Shown here one piece after another: positions 1 through 11,002 of a stretch of DNA of 64,000 nt (its first letter is position 1; each line of letters opens with the position of its first letter). Made by a program: the position numbers and the translations under genes. The DNA lies in NCBI RefSeq assembly GCF_000745125.1, contig NZ_JQNF01000005.1, positions 124,001 to 188,000 of the forward strand, in the 5' to 3' direction. Source of the DNA: Carnobacterium jeotgali MS3. Its GTDB lineage: Bacteria; Bacillota; Bacilli; Lactobacillales; Carnobacteriaceae. A model generated the notes under the pieces. That model was not told the origin of the DNA, ran no database searches, and was given only the letters and a program-made list of their open reading frames with translations.

Positions 1-84
1 GTTAATTTTAATGGCAAAGATGTTCCTTATGCTCCCGAAGCAGAGAATTCAGTCCGACAAGAAATTGAATTTAAATTTGAGTAA
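1..84 (+). CDS. C-terminal end of a RodZ/YmfM-like protein (partial)
   Basis: Only the last 27 codons are in the window, ending at TAA 82-84 (…VRQEIEFKFE). The short beta-rich tail resembles the C-terminal extracytoplasmic domain of RodZ-type (YmfM) cell-shape proteins. In many Firmicutes the ymfM gene sits directly upstream of pgsA, as here. The call rests mainly on this position, because too little sequence is present for a domain assignment. The start lies outside the window. Confidence 0.5.
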   Translation, partial: VNFNGKDVPYAPEAENSVRQEIEFKFE

Positions 85-179
85 ACTCGTAAAAGAGAGC
101 TTTATCTAGCAAGAACTTTTTGCGGGAAGAGTTTTTATAAATAGTTGATGTTTATTGATCAAGAGAGGAAGCAAAAAAA

Positions 180-761
180 TTGAACTTACCGAATAAACTT
201 ACAGTACTGAGAATTTTTATGATTCCACTATTTGTTATTATCGTATTAGCACCATTTGATTGGGGAGTTATTCATCTTTTAGGTTCTACGATTGAAGTCA
301 CCCAACTGATAGGTGCTGTTTTATTTGCTTTAGCAAGTTTCACAGACTGGCTAGATGGAAAAATTGCACGTAAGCAAGGACTAGTAACAAATTTTGGTAA
401 GTTTGCCGATCCTTTAGCTGATAAAATGCTAGTTATGACTGCTTTAATTATTTTAGTTGGACAAAATTTAGCTCCTTCTTGGGTCGTTTCTATTATTGTA
501 TGTAGAGAATTGGCAGTTACTGGATTAAGGTTACTATTAGTGGAACAAGGCGGAACAGTTTTAGCCGCTGCATGGCCAGGAAAAATTAAAACAGCCACTC
601 AAATGGTTGCAATCATTTTACTGCTAGTTGATAATCTACCATTTGAAGGTATCGGCTTGCCAATGGCTGCTATCATGTTGTATATCTGTCTATTCTTTAC
701 TATCTACTCAGGTGTAGATTATTTTGTGAAGAACAGTGCAGTATTTAAAGGTCCAAAATAA
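180..761 (+). CDS. pgsA: CDP-diacylglycerol--glycerol-3-phosphate 3-phosphatidyltransferase
   Basis: PgsA makes phosphatidylglycerophosphate from CDP-diacylglycerol and glycerol-3-phosphate, the committed step to phosphatidylglycerol, in the cytoplasmic membrane. The 193-residue protein carries the full CDP-alcohol phosphatidyltransferase signature: D56, D59-G60, A63-R64, G73, D77 and D81, with the family spacing. Several hydrophobic segments (about 7-25, 40-55, 88-105, 140-180) fit a multi-pass membrane protein of normal length. The start is TTG, preceded by an AGAGAGGAAG ribosome binding site; MNLPNKLT is the usual N-terminus. It follows the RodZ-like gene and is closed by a hairpin terminator. 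Confidence 0.95.
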   Translation: MNLPNKLTVLRIFMIPLFVIIVLAPFDWGVIHLLGSTIEVTQLIGAVLFALASFTDWLDGKIARKQGLVTNFGKFADPLADKMLVMTALIILVGQNLAPSWVVSIIVCRELAVTGLRLLLVEQGGTVLAAAWPGKIKTATQMVAIILLLVDNLPFEGIGLPMAAIMLYICLFFTIYSGVDYFVKNSAVFKGPK

Positions 762-786
762 GTTGAATTAAAAAAATGCTACAAAA

Positions 787-827
787 GAAGGTACTTTGAA
801 ATTTATTTCGAAGCACCTTCTTTTTTT
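787..827 (+). terminator. Rho-independent terminator after pgsA
   Basis: GAAGGT (787-792) pairs with ACCTTC (815-820). The inner TTTGAA/TTCGAA arms extend the stem, and seven T residues follow. It separates pgsA from cinA. Confidence 0.85.
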
Positions 828-852
828 GTCCATCAGAAAAGTATGGTAAAAT
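825..852 (+). promoter_or_regulatory. Putative cinA promoter (extended -10)
   Basis: TAAAAT at 847-852 is preceded by TATGG, giving a TGn extended -10. TTTGTC at 825-830 is a weak -35 with 16-bp spacing. It lies directly downstream of the pgsA terminator. Confidence 0.5.
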
Positions 853-946
853 AGACAAACAATGAAATGTAGTTCCTTTTTTACTAAAATAACAAATAAA
901 ATTTAAGAGAAATCATTCGCGTATTATAAAAATAGGAGTGTGTAAG

Positions 947-2218
947 ATGAATGCTGAAATTATAGCAATTGGAACAGAACTATTAATGGGGCAAGTAATA
1001 AATACAAATGCATCTTTTCTGTCTCGCGAACTCTCATTATTAGGAATAGATGTCTATCACCAGGTAGTCGTTGGAGATAACCCAAAGCGTCTGTTAGAAG
1101 TTATTCAAGTTGCGGAACAAAGAAGTGATCTAGTCATCTTATCGGGAGGTTTAGGGCCTACAAAAGATGATATAACGAAGCAAGTATTAGCTGACCATTT
1201 AACTAAAAATTTGATTTTAGATGAACAAACGATGGAAAAAATAATAGCTTTTCACGAAAATAGAAAACGAACGATGACAGAAAATAATCGATTGCAAGCT
1301 ATGGTAATTGAAGGGTCCACTATTTTAAAAAATGAAACTGGTCTTGCTGCTGGAATGTTTTTAAAACAAAATAATAAAAGCTATATCCTATTACCTGGTC
1401 CGCCTAGTGAACTAGAACCAATGTTTATAAATGAAGTTAGGCCATTATTAATGAGCGAACGAAAGGAAGAAACTCATCTTATATCAAGAGTCTTACGTTT
1501 TTTTAATATTGGTGAATCTCAATTGGCTGCTGAATTAGATGACTTAATTGAAAATCAACAAAATCCTACTATTGCTACCTATGCTGGAAAGCATGAAGTC
1601 ACACTGCGTTTGACAGCAAATGGAGGCACTGCAGCAACTTGTCTTGTCTTGTTGGATAACATGGAAGCAATCGTTCAAAAACGTCTAGGGAAGTATTTTT
1701 ATGGCTATGGAGAGGATACGCGATTAGTAAATGTAGTTGCAGACTTATTGAAAGAACACAAAATGACCTTGACAGCTGCCGAAAGCCTGACTGGCGGTGC
1801 TTTTCAAAGTTGCATAACAAGCGTTTCGGGTGCTAGTGACTATTTCAAAGGTGGCATTGTAACGTATAGCAATGACACGAAAACAAGTGTTTTAGGAGTT
1901 TCTAAAAAAACAATTGAACAGTTTGGCGTAGTCAGTGCTGAATGCGCTATGGATATGGCACAGAAGGCTCAAAAGATGTTTGATTCAGATATAGCTCTTT
2001 CTTTTACAGGAGTTGCAGGCCCAGATGCGTTAGAAAACAAAAAAGTCGGTACAGTCTGGATTGGAGTTGCTGTTAAAGGGAAAATTACTTTTAGCAAAGA
2101 GTACCATTTTGGTAAAGGGCGAGAAAGCAATCGAGAAAAATCAATCATGTCTGGATTAGACTTAATTCGTAGAGTGTTATTAGATCTCCCCATAGATCAG
2201 AAAGTTTTTCTGAAATAA
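947..2218 (+). CDS. cinA: CinA family protein (competence/damage-inducible; nicotinamide-nucleotide amidase domain)
   Basis: This is a two-domain CinA of 423 residues. The N-terminal MoaB/MogA-like molybdopterin-binding fold (about 1-170) contains the GGLGPTKDD motif. The C-terminal PncC/CinA domain (about 260-415) contains AAESLTGG and SFTGVAGP, typical of nicotinamide mononucleotide deamidase. A GTG lies nine bases upstream in frame, but it overlaps the TAGGAG ribosome binding site (933-938). ATG 947, 8 bp after that site, is therefore the better start. Placement just before recA is conserved in many Firmicutes. A separate SOS-type promoter for recA lies in between, so co-transcription is only partial. 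Confidence 0.93.
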   Translation: MNAEIIAIGTELLMGQVINTNASFLSRELSLLGIDVYHQVVVGDNPKRLLEVIQVAEQRSDLVILSGGLGPTKDDITKQVLADHLTKNLILDEQTMEKIIAFHENRKRTMTENNRLQAMVIEGSTILKNETGLAAGMFLKQNNKSYILLPGPPSELEPMFINEVRPLLMSERKEETHLISRVLRFFNIGESQLAAELDDLIENQQNPTIATYAGKHEVTLRLTANGGTAATCLVLLDNMEAIVQKRLGKYFYGYGEDTRLVNVVADLLKEHKMTLTAAESLTGGAFQSCITSVSGASDYFKGGIVTYSNDTKTSVLGVSKKTIEQFGVVSAECAMDMAQKAQKMFDSDIALSFTGVAGPDALENKKVGTVWIGVAVKGKITFSKEYHFGKGRESNREKSIMSGLDLIRRVLLDLPIDQKVFLK

Positions 2219-2247
2219 TACGCAATCAACGAACCAATCAAAAAGAC

Positions 2248-2261
2248 CGAATGTTTGTTCG
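2248..2261 (+). promoter_or_regulatory. SOS box (LexA/DinR operator) of recA
   Basis: CGAATGTTTGTTCG differs from the palindromic core CGAAC-N4-GTTCG at one base. It lies just upstream of the -35 element of the recA promoter, the usual place for a LexA site in Firmicutes. Confidence 0.8.
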
Positions 2262-2269
2262 CTTTTTTC

Positions 2270-2298
2270 TTGCTTTTTTTATAATAAAAAGGTATGAT
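2270..2298 (+). promoter_or_regulatory. recA promoter
   Basis: TTGCTT (2270-2275) and TATGAT (2293-2298) are separated by 17 bp. The predicted start point leaves a leader of about 65 nt before the recA ATG. The SOS box lies immediately upstream. Confidence 0.8.
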
Positions 2299-2369
2299 AT
2301 TGATTGTAGCAGATGAAATTATGAATGATTAATTAATGAATAAAAGAGAACTTGAGGAGGATTTAATTA

Positions 2370-3416
2370 ATGGCAGATGATCGTAAACAAGCGTTAGACG
2401 CAGCATTAAAAAAAATCGAAAAGAACTTTGGTAAAGGTTCGGTTATGAAACTTGGAGAAAAAGTAGATACACGTATTTCAACTATTCCTAGTGGATCTTT
2501 AGCATTAGATGTAGCATTAGGTGTAGGTGGTTTTCCAAGAGGAAGAATTATTGAAGTATACGGACCTGAAAGTTCAGGTAAAACAACAGTAGCTTTGCAT
2601 GCTGTCGCAGAGGTTCAAAAACAAGGCGGAATAGCTGCCTTTATTGATGCTGAGAACGCTTTGGATCCAAAATATGCCGCTGCACTTGGTGTAGATATTG
2701 ACGAATTGTTATTATCTCAACCGGACACAGGTGAACAAGGATTAGAAATTGCAGATGCGCTAGTTTCCAGTGGAGCAGTAGATATCGTCGTAATCGATTC
2801 AGTGGCTGCATTAGTACCACGTGCAGAAATTGAAGGAGAAATGGGAGACTCTCATGTAGGTTTACAAGCTCGTTTGATGTCTCAAGCTTTACGTAAATTA
2901 TCTGGCTCAATTAATAAAACAAAAACAATTGCTTTATTCATCAACCAAATTCGTGAAAAAGTTGGAGTTATGTTTGGTAACCCAGAAATCACACCGGGTG
3001 GTCGTGCATTAAAGTTTTATGCTACCATTCGTCTAGAAGTTAGAAGAGCTGAGCAAATCAAACAAGGTACCGAAATTATGGGTAACCGTACAAAAATTAA
3101 AGTTGTTAAAAACAAAGTTGCTCCTCCTTTTAGAGTAGCTGAAGTAGATATCATGTATGGAGAAGGTATATCTCAAGTTGGAGAACTGGTAGATATGGGT
3201 TCTGATAAAGACATTATTGATAAATCGGGTGCATGGTACTCTTATAATGGAGAACGGATTGGTCAAGGACGAGAAAACGTTAAAAAATTCTTTAAAGAAA
3301 ATCCTGAATTAAGAGCCGAAGTTGAGAAAAAAGTTCGTGCTGCATATGGTTTTGGAGAACCTGGCGCGGAAGATCAAGAAACTGAAAAACCTGAAACAGA
3401 TCTATTAGAAGATTAA
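2370..3416 (+). CDS. recA: Recombinase RecA
   Basis: RecA is the DNA-dependent ATPase that forms filaments on single-stranded DNA, drives strand exchange, and triggers LexA self-cleavage. The protein has 348 residues, the normal length. It carries Walker [10 protein letters not shown] (65-73), Walker [11 protein letters not shown], the conserved [12 protein letters not shown] loop and an acidic C-terminal tail. GAGGAGG (2354-2360) sits 9 bp before ATG. Regulation by LexA is supported by the SOS box at 2248-2261. A hairpin terminator follows, so the gene is probably monocistronic from its own promoter, with some read-through from cinA. Confidence 0.98.
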   Translation: MADDRKQALDAALKKIEKNFGKGSVMKLGEKVDTRISTIPSGSLALDVALGVGGFPRGRIIEVYGPESSGKTTVALHAVAEVQKQGGIAAFIDAENALDPKYAAALGVDIDELLLSQPDTGEQGLEIADALVSSGAVDIVVIDSVAALVPRAEIEGEMGDSHVGLQARLMSQALRKLSGSINKTKTIALFINQIREKVGVMFGNPEITPGGRALKFYATIRLEVRRAEQIKQGTEIMGNRTKIKVVKNKVAPPFRVAEVDIMYGEGISQVGELVDMGSDKDIIDKSGAWYSYNGERIGQGRENVKKFFKENPELRAEVEKKVRAAYGFGEPGAEDQETEKPETDLLED

Positions 3417-3438
3417 AGTAAAGAAATAATGCAAGATA

Positions 3439-3470
3439 AAACCAATGAGCTTTATGCTTGTTGGTTTTTT
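3439..3470 (+). terminator. Terminator after recA
   Basis: AACCAATGAGC (3440-3450) pairs with GCTTGTTGGTT (3456-3466), with two G-T wobbles and a five-base loop, and runs into six T residues. Confidence 0.85.
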
Positions 3471-3566
3471 AATACTATTTTTCTGAAATTGAATGAAAAA
3501 GGGTCGTGGACGATTCGTTCTGACCTAATGAAAGTTTATGAAAGGGCTACAAAACCATTATTTAAG

Positions 3567-3595
3567 TTGACATGTCTCGCTACTACAATTAAAAT
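3567..3595 (+). promoter_or_regulatory. rny promoter
   Basis: A perfect TTGACA (3567-3572), a 17-bp spacer and TAAAAT (3590-3595) form a near-consensus vegetative promoter. The leader is about 120 nt and contains a small GGTAG/CTACC hairpin (about 3628-3665). The 304-bp gap between recA and rny therefore holds a terminator, this promoter and the leader; no gene is supported. Confidence 0.8.
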
Positions 3596-3720
3596 TGAAT
3601 TATCTATTACTTTACAATTAGATAGCGGGTAGGTTTTATTGGTATAAAGCTATTCATAATCTACCAAATAATGGATAAATATTAAATGACAAATTAAATA
3701 GATGATACGGAGGTGGAAGA

Positions 3721-5280
3721 ATGGATTTTAAAAGTATTGCCTTCGCTATCGTTACTTTAGTTGTCGGTCTTATTGTTGGATATCTCGTCCGCAAGGCAAA
3801 CCACGAAAAAGAACTAGCTGGTGCTAGAAACACTGCAACTGGAATATTGGAGGAAGCAAAAAGAGAAGCAGAAACCATGAAAAAGGAAGCGATGTTAGAA
3901 GCGAAGGATGAAAGCCACAAATACCGAACTGAAATTGAAGCAGAGCTGAAAGAGAGAAGAAATGAAGTTCTAAGACAAGAAAATCGTTTGTTACAACGCG
4001 AAGATAACATTGATCGCAAAAACGAAAGCTTAGAAAAGCGTGAACAAACTCTTGAAGCTAATGAAGCAAAATTAAGTTCTAGACAGCTACATGTTGACGA
4101 TTTAGAGAAGAAAGCCATTCAATTGGTGGAACAACAAGAAAGTGAATTAGAACGAGTAGCAGCATTATCACGAGAAGAAGCCAAACAATTGATTTTACAA
4201 GAAACAGAAAATGAATTGTCTCATGAAGTTGCTGTGATGGTAAAAGATTCTGAACAACAAGCAAAAACTGAAGCAGATCGTAAAGCTAAAAACTTAATTG
4301 CTTTGGCCATTCAACGTTCTGCAGCTGATCAAGTTTCGGAAACAACCGTTTCTGTGGTCACATTGCCTAATGATGAAATGAAAGGGCGTATCATAGGTCG
4401 TGAAGGGCGTAATATTAGAGCTCTAGAAACCTTGACTGGTATGGATCTAATTATTGATGATACACCAGAAGCAGTTGTACTTAGTGGATTTGATCCAATT
4501 CGTCGTGAAATTGCTCGAATGACTCTTGAAAAATTAATCCAAGATGGACGGATTCATCCAGCTCGAATTGAAGAGATGGTCGAAAAATCACGTAAGGAAA
4601 TGGATGAAAGAATCAGAGAAATTGGGGAACAAGCTACTTTTGATGTTGGCGTACATTCGTTACATCCAGACTTGATTAAAATTTTAGGACGCCTAAAATT
4701 CAGAACAAGTTACGGTCAAAACGTTTTAAGCCATTCAATTGAAGTTGCGAAATTAGCGGGTGTAATGGCTGCTGAACTTGGCGAAGATGTCACATTAGCT
4801 AAACGAGCAGGTTTATTACATGATATCGGTAAAGCACTAGATCATGAAGTTGAAGGATCGCATGTTGAAATTGGTGCAGAAATTGCAATGAAGTATAAAG
4901 AGAATGAAACAGTTGTGAACTCAATTGCCTCACATCATGGAGACGTAGAAGCAACATCTGTCATTTCTGTTTTAGTCGCTTCAGCTGATGCCATATCTGC
5001 GGCACGTCCAGGAGCAAGAAGCGAATCGCTTGAAAACTATATTCATCGCCTTGAAAAATTAGAAAGTATTTCTAACGATTTCGAAGGGGTTGAACAAAGT
5101 TTTGCAATACAAGCAGGTCGCGAAATCCGGATTATGGTCAAACCTGAAAAACTTGATGATTTAGGTGCAAGCAAGTTAGCACGCGATGTTAGAAAACGCA
5201 TTGAAAGTGAATTGGATTATCCAGGACACTTTAAGATAACCGTTATACGTGAAATAAGATCAATCGAATATGCTAAATAA
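3721..5280 (+). CDS. rny: Ribonuclease Y
   Basis: RNase Y is the membrane-anchored endoribonuclease that starts bulk mRNA decay in Firmicutes. The 519-residue protein shows the full architecture. A transmembrane helix (about 5-23) is followed by a long charged coiled coil (about 30-190). Next come a KH RNA-binding domain with GRIIGREG near 222 and an HD phosphohydrolase domain with HDIGKALDH starting at H367. GGAGGTGGA precedes ATG. The gene has its own strong promoter and a terminator. It is followed by ymdB, whose product is reported in Bacillus to interact functionally with RNase Y. Confidence 0.98.
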   Translation: MDFKSIAFAIVTLVVGLIVGYLVRKANHEKELAGARNTATGILEEAKREAETMKKEAMLEAKDESHKYRTEIEAELKERRNEVLRQENRLLQREDNIDRKNESLEKREQTLEANEAKLSSRQLHVDDLEKKAIQLVEQQESELERVAALSREEAKQLILQETENELSHEVAVMVKDSEQQAKTEADRKAKNLIALAIQRSAADQVSETTVSVVTLPNDEMKGRIIGREGRNIRALETLTGMDLIIDDTPEAVVLSGFDPIRREIARMTLEKLIQDGRIHPARIEEMVEKSRKEMDERIREIGEQATFDVGVHSLHPDLIKILGRLKFRTSYGQNVLSHSIEVAKLAGVMAAELGEDVTLAKRAGLLHDIGKALDHEVEGSHVEIGAEIAMKYKENETVVNSIASHHGDVEATSVISVLVASADAISAARPGARSESLENYIHRLEKLESISNDFEGVEQSFAIQAGREIRIMVKPEKLDDLGASKLARDVRKRIESELDYPGHFKITVIREIRSIEYAK

Positions 5281-5294
5281 CTAAGCTAAACTAG

Positions 5295-5336
5295 CCGATA
5301 TGAGTCGATGATGAATCTGACTCGTATCGGTTTTTC
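5295..5336 (+). terminator. Terminator after rny
   Basis: CCGATATGAGTC (5295-5306) pairs with GACTCGTATCGG (5319-5330), with one G-T wobble. Five T residues follow. Confidence 0.9.
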
Positions 5337-5386
5337 TATTGAATTTTAAAAAATGAAGAGGTCAGCTTTTATTTCGGTCCATTTAT

Positions 5387-5395
5387 TGTTAAAAT
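5387..5395 (+). promoter_or_regulatory. Putative ymdB promoter (extended -10)
   Basis: TGT-TAAAAT (5387-5395) is an extended -10 located between the rny terminator and ymdB. The -35 region (TTTTAT near 5367) is weak. Confidence 0.45.
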
Positions 5396-5428
5396 GTAGA
5401 GGATGAAAAAGAGAAGAGGCATAAATGA

Positions 5429-6235
5429 ATGAAATTATTATTTATTGGAGATGTTGTAGGTTCGATGGGCCGCGAAATGGTTCATGATTATTTACCTAAA
5501 CTGAAAAAAATGTATAAACCGCAAGTAACGATTTTAAATGGTGAAAATGCCGCTGCAGGTCGTGGGATTACAGAAAAAATTTATAAAGGTTTCTTACAAG
5601 ATGGCGTTGATATCGTAACAATGGGAAATCATACATGGGATAACCGAGATATTTTTGAATTTATAGATGATGCTAAAAAAATGATTCGTCCGGCTAATTA
5701 TCCCGAAGGTACACCCGGAAAAGGGATTTCCTATATTAAAGTTAATCAACTTGAATTGGCGGTAATAAACTTACATGGGCGTGTTTTCATGATGGATGTT
5801 GACGATCCGTTCAGAAAAGCGGATGAATTAGTAGAAGAAGCCTTGCAACGAACACCTTTAATTTTTGTAGATTTTCATGCAGAAACAACAAGTGAGAAAC
5901 AATCGATGGGCTGGTATTTAGATGGGAGAGTCTCTGCAGTAGTTGGGACACATACTCATGTACAAACAAATGATGCGCGTATTTTACCAAATGGTACGGC
6001 TTATTTAACAGATGCTGGAATGACTGGTCCTTATGATGGAGCGTTAGGTATGGACCGCGATGCAGTGTTAAGAAAATTTTTAACTCAAATGCCAACACGT
6101 TTTGAAGTGCCTAAAGAAGGTCGGAAAATTTTATCCGGTTGTTTTATTGATATTGATGACATCACAGGTGAAGCTAAAAAAATTGAGAATATTGTGATTA
6201 ATGATGATCGTCCATTTAATGGTGGGTTTGAGTAA
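5429..6235 (+). CDS. ymdB: YmdB-type metallophosphoesterase (TIGR00282 family)
   Basis: The protein has 268 residues, the family length. It carries the dinuclear-metal phosphoesterase motifs in order: GDVVGS near the start, NGENAAAGRG, MGNHTWDN, DFHAETTSEK and GTHTHVQTND. Bacillus YmdB is a 2',3'-cyclic nucleotide phosphodiesterase that affects RNase Y-dependent decay, biofilm and motility; substrate here is inferred from family. ATG 5429 follows AGAAGAGG. It lies between rny and mutS, a conserved order, and can be read through into mutS because no terminator separates them. Confidence 0.92.
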   Translation: MKLLFIGDVVGSMGREMVHDYLPKLKKMYKPQVTILNGENAAAGRGITEKIYKGFLQDGVDIVTMGNHTWDNRDIFEFIDDAKKMIRPANYPEGTPGKGISYIKVNQLELAVINLHGRVFMMDVDDPFRKADELVEEALQRTPLIFVDFHAETTSEKQSMGWYLDGRVSAVVGTHTHVQTNDARILPNGTAYLTDAGMTGPYDGALGMDRDAVLRKFLTQMPTRFEVPKEGRKILSGCFIDIDDITGEAKKIENIVINDDRPFNGGFE

Positions 6236-6289
6236 GTCAATCCAACTAAAAAGTACTGAACAACAAATAAGCAAAAAGGGGCGAAAAAC

Positions 6290-8914
6290 ATGCCGCAAAA
6301 AACGAAACAAACGCCTATGATGGAACAGTATCTAGGGATAAAAGCAAATTACCCAGATGCTTTTTTATTTTACCGCTTGGGAGATTTTTATGAGCTGTTT
6401 AATGAAGATGCTATTAAAGCCTCACAACTTTTAGAAGTTACTTTAACAAGTCGCAATCGTAATGCAGATGAACCAATTCCGATGTGTGGTGTGCCTTATC
6501 ATGCAGCCAAAGGGTATATTGATAGTTTAATTGAAAAAGGGTACAAAGTAGCTATTTGTGAGCAAGTTGAGGATCCAAAAACAGCAAAAGGTATGGTGAA
6601 AAGGGAAGTTGTTCAGCTAATTACGCCTGGAACAGCGATGGACACCAAGTCAATGGATGCCAAAACAAATAATTATTTAGCGGCTGTAATGAGCACAAAT
6701 ACAAATCACTATTATTTAGCATACGCTGACTTAAGTACAGGAGAATTGAAAACGACGAAGTTAAACTCGTTAGAATCAGTAATGAGTGAACTGATGAGTT
6801 TGAGAACGAAAGAAGTTGTTTTTAAAGAAGCCAATGATATAGAGCTACAGGAAGAATTGAAAACAAAATTAGGCATTATGGTGTCCACTCAAAAAGAACT
6901 TATTGAAAGTGCAGAGTTTTCGTATTTAACAAATGAGATAGAAAATACTGAATTAATCGATATTGTAAAATTACTGTTGTCTTATTTACATGTTACTCAA
7001 AAAAGAAATCTAGGTCATCTTCAAAAAGTAGGCGTCTACTCTCCAACCAATCATTTAAAAATGGACCATTATTCCAAACATAACTTAGAGTTGGTTTCTT
7101 CGATTCGGACTGGTCAAAAAAAAGGAACCTTATTGTGGTTGTTAGATGAAACTAAAACGGCAATGGGAGGCAGACTTCTAAAGCAATGGATTGACCGACC
7201 TCTTATTCAAGAAAAGCAAATCACGATGAGACAAAATAGTGTTGAGAGTCTTATCAATCATTTCTTTGAACGAACGGATTTAAATGAAGCCCTGACTAGA
7301 GTATACGATCTAGAAAGATTAGCTGGTAGAGTAGCATTCGGGAACGTTAATGGACGTGATTTAATTCAACTGCAAACCTCTTTGCGCCAGATTCCTCAAT
7401 TAATTGAAATTATACAATTAATGAATAAAGGTGAGTGGGATCAATTTATTGCTGAATTAGATCAAGTTCCGGAGGTAGTTGACTTAATTAATCAAGCGAT
7501 AGATGAAGATGCTCCACTTTCGATAAAAGATGGTGGAGTCATTAAAGATGGGTTTAACGAACAATTGGATGTCTACCGTGATGCAATGCGAAATGGTAAA
7601 AAGTGGATTGCTCAGTTAGAAGCAGAAGAAAAAGCTGCAACAGGTATTAAAAATCTAAAAATCGGATACAATCGTATTTTTGGTTATTATATAGAAATCA
7701 CTAAAGCAAATCTTGCTAATTTACCTGAAGGACGTTATGAACGCAAGCAAACATTAGCGAATGCTGAACGTTTTATTACGCCAGCTTTAAAAGAAAAAGA
7801 AATCTTAATACTGGAAGCTGAAGAAAAATCGATGCTTCTAGAGTATACCTTATTTACTGAAGTGCGAGAAACAATCAAACAGTACATTGAGCGATTACAA
7901 AATTTAGCAAAAACTGTAGCGGCTATTGATGTATTGCAGAGTTTTGCAACTATAAGCGAAAAATACCACTATACTCGTCCGGTAATGACAGCCAATAGTC
8001 AAGAAATCAGTTTGATTGAGGGACGTCACCCAGTTGTCGAAAAAGTTTTAGGGCAACAAACGTATGTGCCAAACAGTGTAGAAATGGGTAAAGAAAATGA
8101 AATTCTACTGATTACAGGACCGAATATGTCTGGTAAAAGTACCTACATGAGGCAATTAGCTTTAACCGTTATTATGGCTCAGATGGGTTGCTTTGTTCCT
8201 GCTGATCAAGCGAAAATGCCGATATTTGATCAAATATTTACACGTATTGGTGCGGCGGATGATTTGATTGCGGGCCAAAGTACGTTTATGGTTGAAATGA
8301 TGGAAGCTAACGAGGCTCTGCGGTATGCTTCTAAAAACAGCTTGATTCTATTTGATGAAATTGGCCGTGGTACAGCAACCTATGATGGTATGGCATTAGC
8401 CGAAGCAATTATTGAACACATTCATGAAAAAGTTCATGCAAAAACGTTGTTTTCAACACATTATCATGAATTAACGGTTTTGGATGAACGATTGCCTCGT
8501 TTAACGAATGTCCATGTTGGGGCGGTAGAAGAAGAAGGAGAGTTAGTCTTTTTACACAAAATGCTTCCTGGTCCTGCAGATAAAAGTTATGGGATACAAG
8601 TGGCAAAGCTAGCTGGACTTCCAGATGAATTGCTGTCACGTGCAACGGTTATATTAGAGCAATTGGAGCAAAAAGAAGAAGTTATCTTAAATCATTCACC
8701 TCAAATAGAATTGGCTGAAGAAGTTCAAATGCCAATTAAGGCTAATCAAAAGAAAAAAAATGACATGATTGATGAGGGGCAACTTTCTTTATTCGGATTG
8801 CTTGAAGATTCTGAAGCTGAAGTCGTTAAAGCGGTTCGGAAAATGAATTTATTGACGATGACGCCTTTAGAAGCGTTGAACTGCATTAGTGAATGGCAAC
8901 AAAAATTGAATTGA
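6290..8914 (+). CDS. mutS: DNA mismatch repair protein MutS
   Basis: MutS recognises mismatches and small loops and recruits MutL. The 874-residue protein shows the N-terminal mismatch-binding motif GDFYELF (F33-x-E35). Connector, lever and clamp regions follow. The ATPase domain has Walker [10 protein letters not shown] near 610, Walker [17 protein letters not shown] and STHYHEL. The C-terminal tail fits MutS1. The ribosome binding site AAAGGGG precedes ATG 6290. It is 28 bp upstream of mutL and certainly shares its transcript. Confidence 0.98.
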   Translation: MPQKTKQTPMMEQYLGIKANYPDAFLFYRLGDFYELFNEDAIKASQLLEVTLTSRNRNADEPIPMCGVPYHAAKGYIDSLIEKGYKVAICEQVEDPKTAKGMVKREVVQLITPGTAMDTKSMDAKTNNYLAAVMSTNTNHYYLAYADLSTGELKTTKLNSLESVMSELMSLRTKEVVFKEANDIELQEELKTKLGIMVSTQKELIESAEFSYLTNEIENTELIDIVKLLLSYLHVTQKRNLGHLQKVGVYSPTNHLKMDHYSKHNLELVSSIRTGQKKGTLLWLLDETKTAMGGRLLKQWIDRPLIQEKQITMRQNSVESLINHFFERTDLNEALTRVYDLERLAGRVAFGNVNGRDLIQLQTSLRQIPQLIEIIQLMNKGEWDQFIAELDQVPEVVDLINQAIDEDAPLSIKDGGVIKDGFNEQLDVYRDAMRNGKKWIAQLEAEEKAATGIKNLKIGYNRIFGYYIEITKANLANLPEGRYERKQTLANAERFITPALKEKEILILEAEEKSMLLEYTLFTEVRETIKQYIERLQNLAKTVAAIDVLQSFATISEKYHYTRPVMTANSQEISLIEGRHPVVEKVLGQQTYVPNSVEMGKENEILLITGPNMSGKSTYMRQLALTVIMAQMGCFVPADQAKMPIFDQIFTRIGAADDLIAGQSTFMVEMMEANEALRYASKNSLILFDEIGRGTATYDGMALAEAIIEHIHEKVHAKTLFSTHYHELTVLDERLPRLTNVHVGAVEEEGELVFLHKMLPGPADKSYGIQVAKLAGLPDELLSRATVILEQLEQKEEVILNHSPQIELAEEVQMPIKANQKKKNDMIDEGQLSLFGLLEDSEAEVVKAVRKMNLLTMTPLEALNCISEWQQKLN

Positions 8915-8942
8915 TTTTAGTTTGTGGAGAGGAATGGGATAG

Positions 8943-10922
8943 ATGGCAAAAATTCAAGAACTTTCAGATGTATTAGCCAATCAAATTGCAGCTGGAGAAG
9001 TAATTGAACGACCTGCTTCAGTAGTAAAAGAACTAATTGAAAATGCCATTGACGCAGAAAGTAGCCAGATTGACATTCTTATCGAAGAAGCGGGATTAAA
9101 AAAAATACAAATCATTGATAACGGAATAGGTATAGAACCAGAAGAAGTTCAAAATGCATTTAAGCGCCACGCAACTAGTAAAATCTATTCTCGGGATGAT
9201 CTTTTTCGAATCCGTACACTAGGCTTTCGTGGGGAAGCCTTGCCGAGTATTGCTTCGGTTTCAGAAGTTTCTTTAGAGACTTCAACTGGAGGAACACGCG
9301 GTACGTATCTGTCTTTAAAAGGCGGAAAAATAATTGAAGAAAAACCTAATGAAGCAAGAAAAGGCAGCAAAATTACCGTAGAAAATCTTTTTTTTAATAC
9401 ACCCGCCCGCTTAAAATATGTAAAAAGTTTGCAAACAGAATTATCGAATGTGACAGATATTGTAAATCGATTGGCTATCAGTCATCCTAGAATTGCTTTT
9501 CGTTTAATTAATGATGGCAATCAGCTGTTAAGAACAGCGGGAAACGGCGATTTAAAACAGACCTTAGCTGGTATCTATGGAGTAGCTGCAGCCAAAAAAA
9601 TGAGAGAAATAAATAAAGAAGATTTGGATTTTAGAGTATCTGGGTTCATATCTTTACCAGAGCTTACGAGAGCCAGTCGAAATTATATTTCTATTATTAT
9701 TAATGGGCGCTACATTAAAAATTATTTGCTAAATAAAGCTATTATTGCAGGGTATCGTTCTAAATTAATGGTTGGACGCTTCCCAATGGTTGCTATTGAA
9801 ATTGAGATGGATCCTTTGTTGGTGGATGTAAACGTTCATCCAACCAAACAAGAAGTTCGGATTAGTAAAGAAAAAGAACTGATGCAGCTGATTGAGTTGG
9901 CTATACAGGATTGTTTAAGTAAGGAACAATTAATTCCAGATGCATTAGAAAACTTGTCATTTAAAAAGAAAATAAACAGGCCTATAGAACAGAATGAACA
10001 AATAACTTTTGAATTTCAACAAGAAACAAACATAGAAAATAAAAGTGAAGAAAATGAAGAAACTGAAAGTACTCATTTAGCTAGAGAATCTTATTATTCG
10101 CATCGTCAAAGTACTCCTTTTGAAAAAGAAAGTAACTATGTGGATGAAGTAGAGCCCTTTTTCTTGAAAGAAAAAGAGCGAGAATCACTTATTAGTGGTG
10201 TACCGGAAGAAGAGGCTAGTGACGTTCCTATTGAAACGGTGAGCGAATTAGTGGATTACCATCAAGAATCACCTTTAAAAACAGCCGATAAATTAATGAA
10301 AAAACATGCGAAAGTTAAAGAATCCATAGGGCAGTTTCCAACATTAGAATATGTTGGGCAAATGCATGGGACCTATTTGTTTGCGCAAAATGAAACAGGT
10401 TTGTATATTTTAGATCAGCATGCTGCTCAGGAACGAATAAAATATGAATACTTCCGGAAAAAAATTGGTGAAGTGAGTACTGATTTGCAAGACTTATTAG
10501 TGCCAATCATGTTGGATTACCCGAACAGTGATGCTATTAAAATCAAAGAGAATAATGATGCGTTAGAAATGGTCGGTATTTTCTTAGAACCCTTTGGTCA
10601 GAATAGCTTTTTGCTAAGAAGCCATCCAGTCTGGTTCAACCAAGGTGAAGAAGAAACGATTGTAAGAGAAATGATTGATTTACTATTGGATCATGGAAGT
10701 GTAAGTGTCGCTAAATTTAGAGAAGCAACAGCAATCATGATGAGCTGCAAAGGTTCAATTAAAGCAAATCACTATCTGAATGATGCAGAAGCAAGAGCGT
10801 TGCTGAGGGACTTGAAGAAGACAGAAAATCCTTATAACTGCCCACATGGCAGACCTGTATTGATTCATTTTACCAATAAAGATATGGAGAAAATGTTCAA
10901 ACGAATTCAAGATCCTCATTGA
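8943..10922 (+). CDS. mutL: DNA mismatch repair protein MutL
   Basis: MutL couples mismatch recognition to strand removal. The N-terminal GHKL ATPase has [15 protein letters not shown] and [13 protein letters not shown]. After an acidic linker (about 345-445), the C-terminal domain contains [12 protein letters not shown] near 490, the metal-binding endonuclease motif of MutL from bacteria lacking Mut[11 protein letters not shown] and CPHGRP follow. QDLLVP resembles a beta-clamp binding site. The endonuclease is therefore probably active, with strand choice set by the clamp. GGAGAGG precedes the ATG. The stop is followed at once by the msrB promoter region. Confidence 0.97.
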   Translation: MAKIQELSDVLANQIAAGEVIERPASVVKELIENAIDAESSQIDILIEEAGLKKIQIIDNGIGIEPEEVQNAFKRHATSKIYSRDDLFRIRTLGFRGEALPSIASVSEVSLETSTGGTRGTYLSLKGGKIIEEKPNEARKGSKITVENLFFNTPARLKYVKSLQTELSNVTDIVNRLAISHPRIAFRLINDGNQLLRTAGNGDLKQTLAGIYGVAAAKKMREINKEDLDFRVSGFISLPELTRASRNYISIIINGRYIKNYLLNKAIIAGYRSKLMVGRFPMVAIEIEMDPLLVDVNVHPTKQEVRISKEKELMQLIELAIQDCLSKEQLIPDALENLSFKKKINRPIEQNEQITFEFQQETNIENKSEENEETESTHLARESYYSHRQSTPFEKESNYVDEVEPFFLKEKERESLISGVPEEEASDVPIETVSELVDYHQESPLKTADKLMKKHAKVKESIGQFPTLEYVGQMHGTYLFAQNETGLYILDQHAAQERIKYEYFRKKIGEVSTDLQDLLVPIMLDYPNSDAIKIKENNDALEMVGIFLEPFGQNSFLLRSHPVWFNQGEEETIVREMIDLLLDHGSVSVAKFREATAIMMSCKGSIKANHYLNDAEARALLRDLKKTENPYNCPHGRPVLIHFTNKDMEKMFKRIQDPH

Positions 10923-10945
10923 AATCGTTAATCGAATTCAATAAA

Positions 10946-10974
10946 TTGAAGCAAAGCTCTAAAAAGTGTAAACT
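10946..10974 (+). promoter_or_regulatory. msrB promoter
   Basis: TTGAAG (10946-10951), 17 bp, TAAACT (10969-10974). It lies just after mutL and about 29 bp before the msrB start. Confidence 0.65.
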
Positions 10975-11002
10975 AAATATAGAAACAAAAAGGAGGATTT
11001 TC

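Noticed and set aside
2229-2270. Terminator after cinA formed by CGAAC…GTTCG
   Set aside because: The CGAA…TTCG symmetry is better explained as the LexA operator of recA. The T-rich stretch after it overlaps the -35 region, although weak termination cannot be excluded.
3429-3632. 67-codon open frame between recA and rny
   Set aside because: It runs through the recA terminator hairpin and the rny promoter, lacks a ribosome binding site and has no recognisable protein features.
3654-4118. 154-codon minus-strand frame opposite the start of rny
   Set aside because: Antisense shadow of the coiled-coil region of rny; Ser/Phe/Leu-rich composition typical of complementary reading of Glu/Lys-rich codons.
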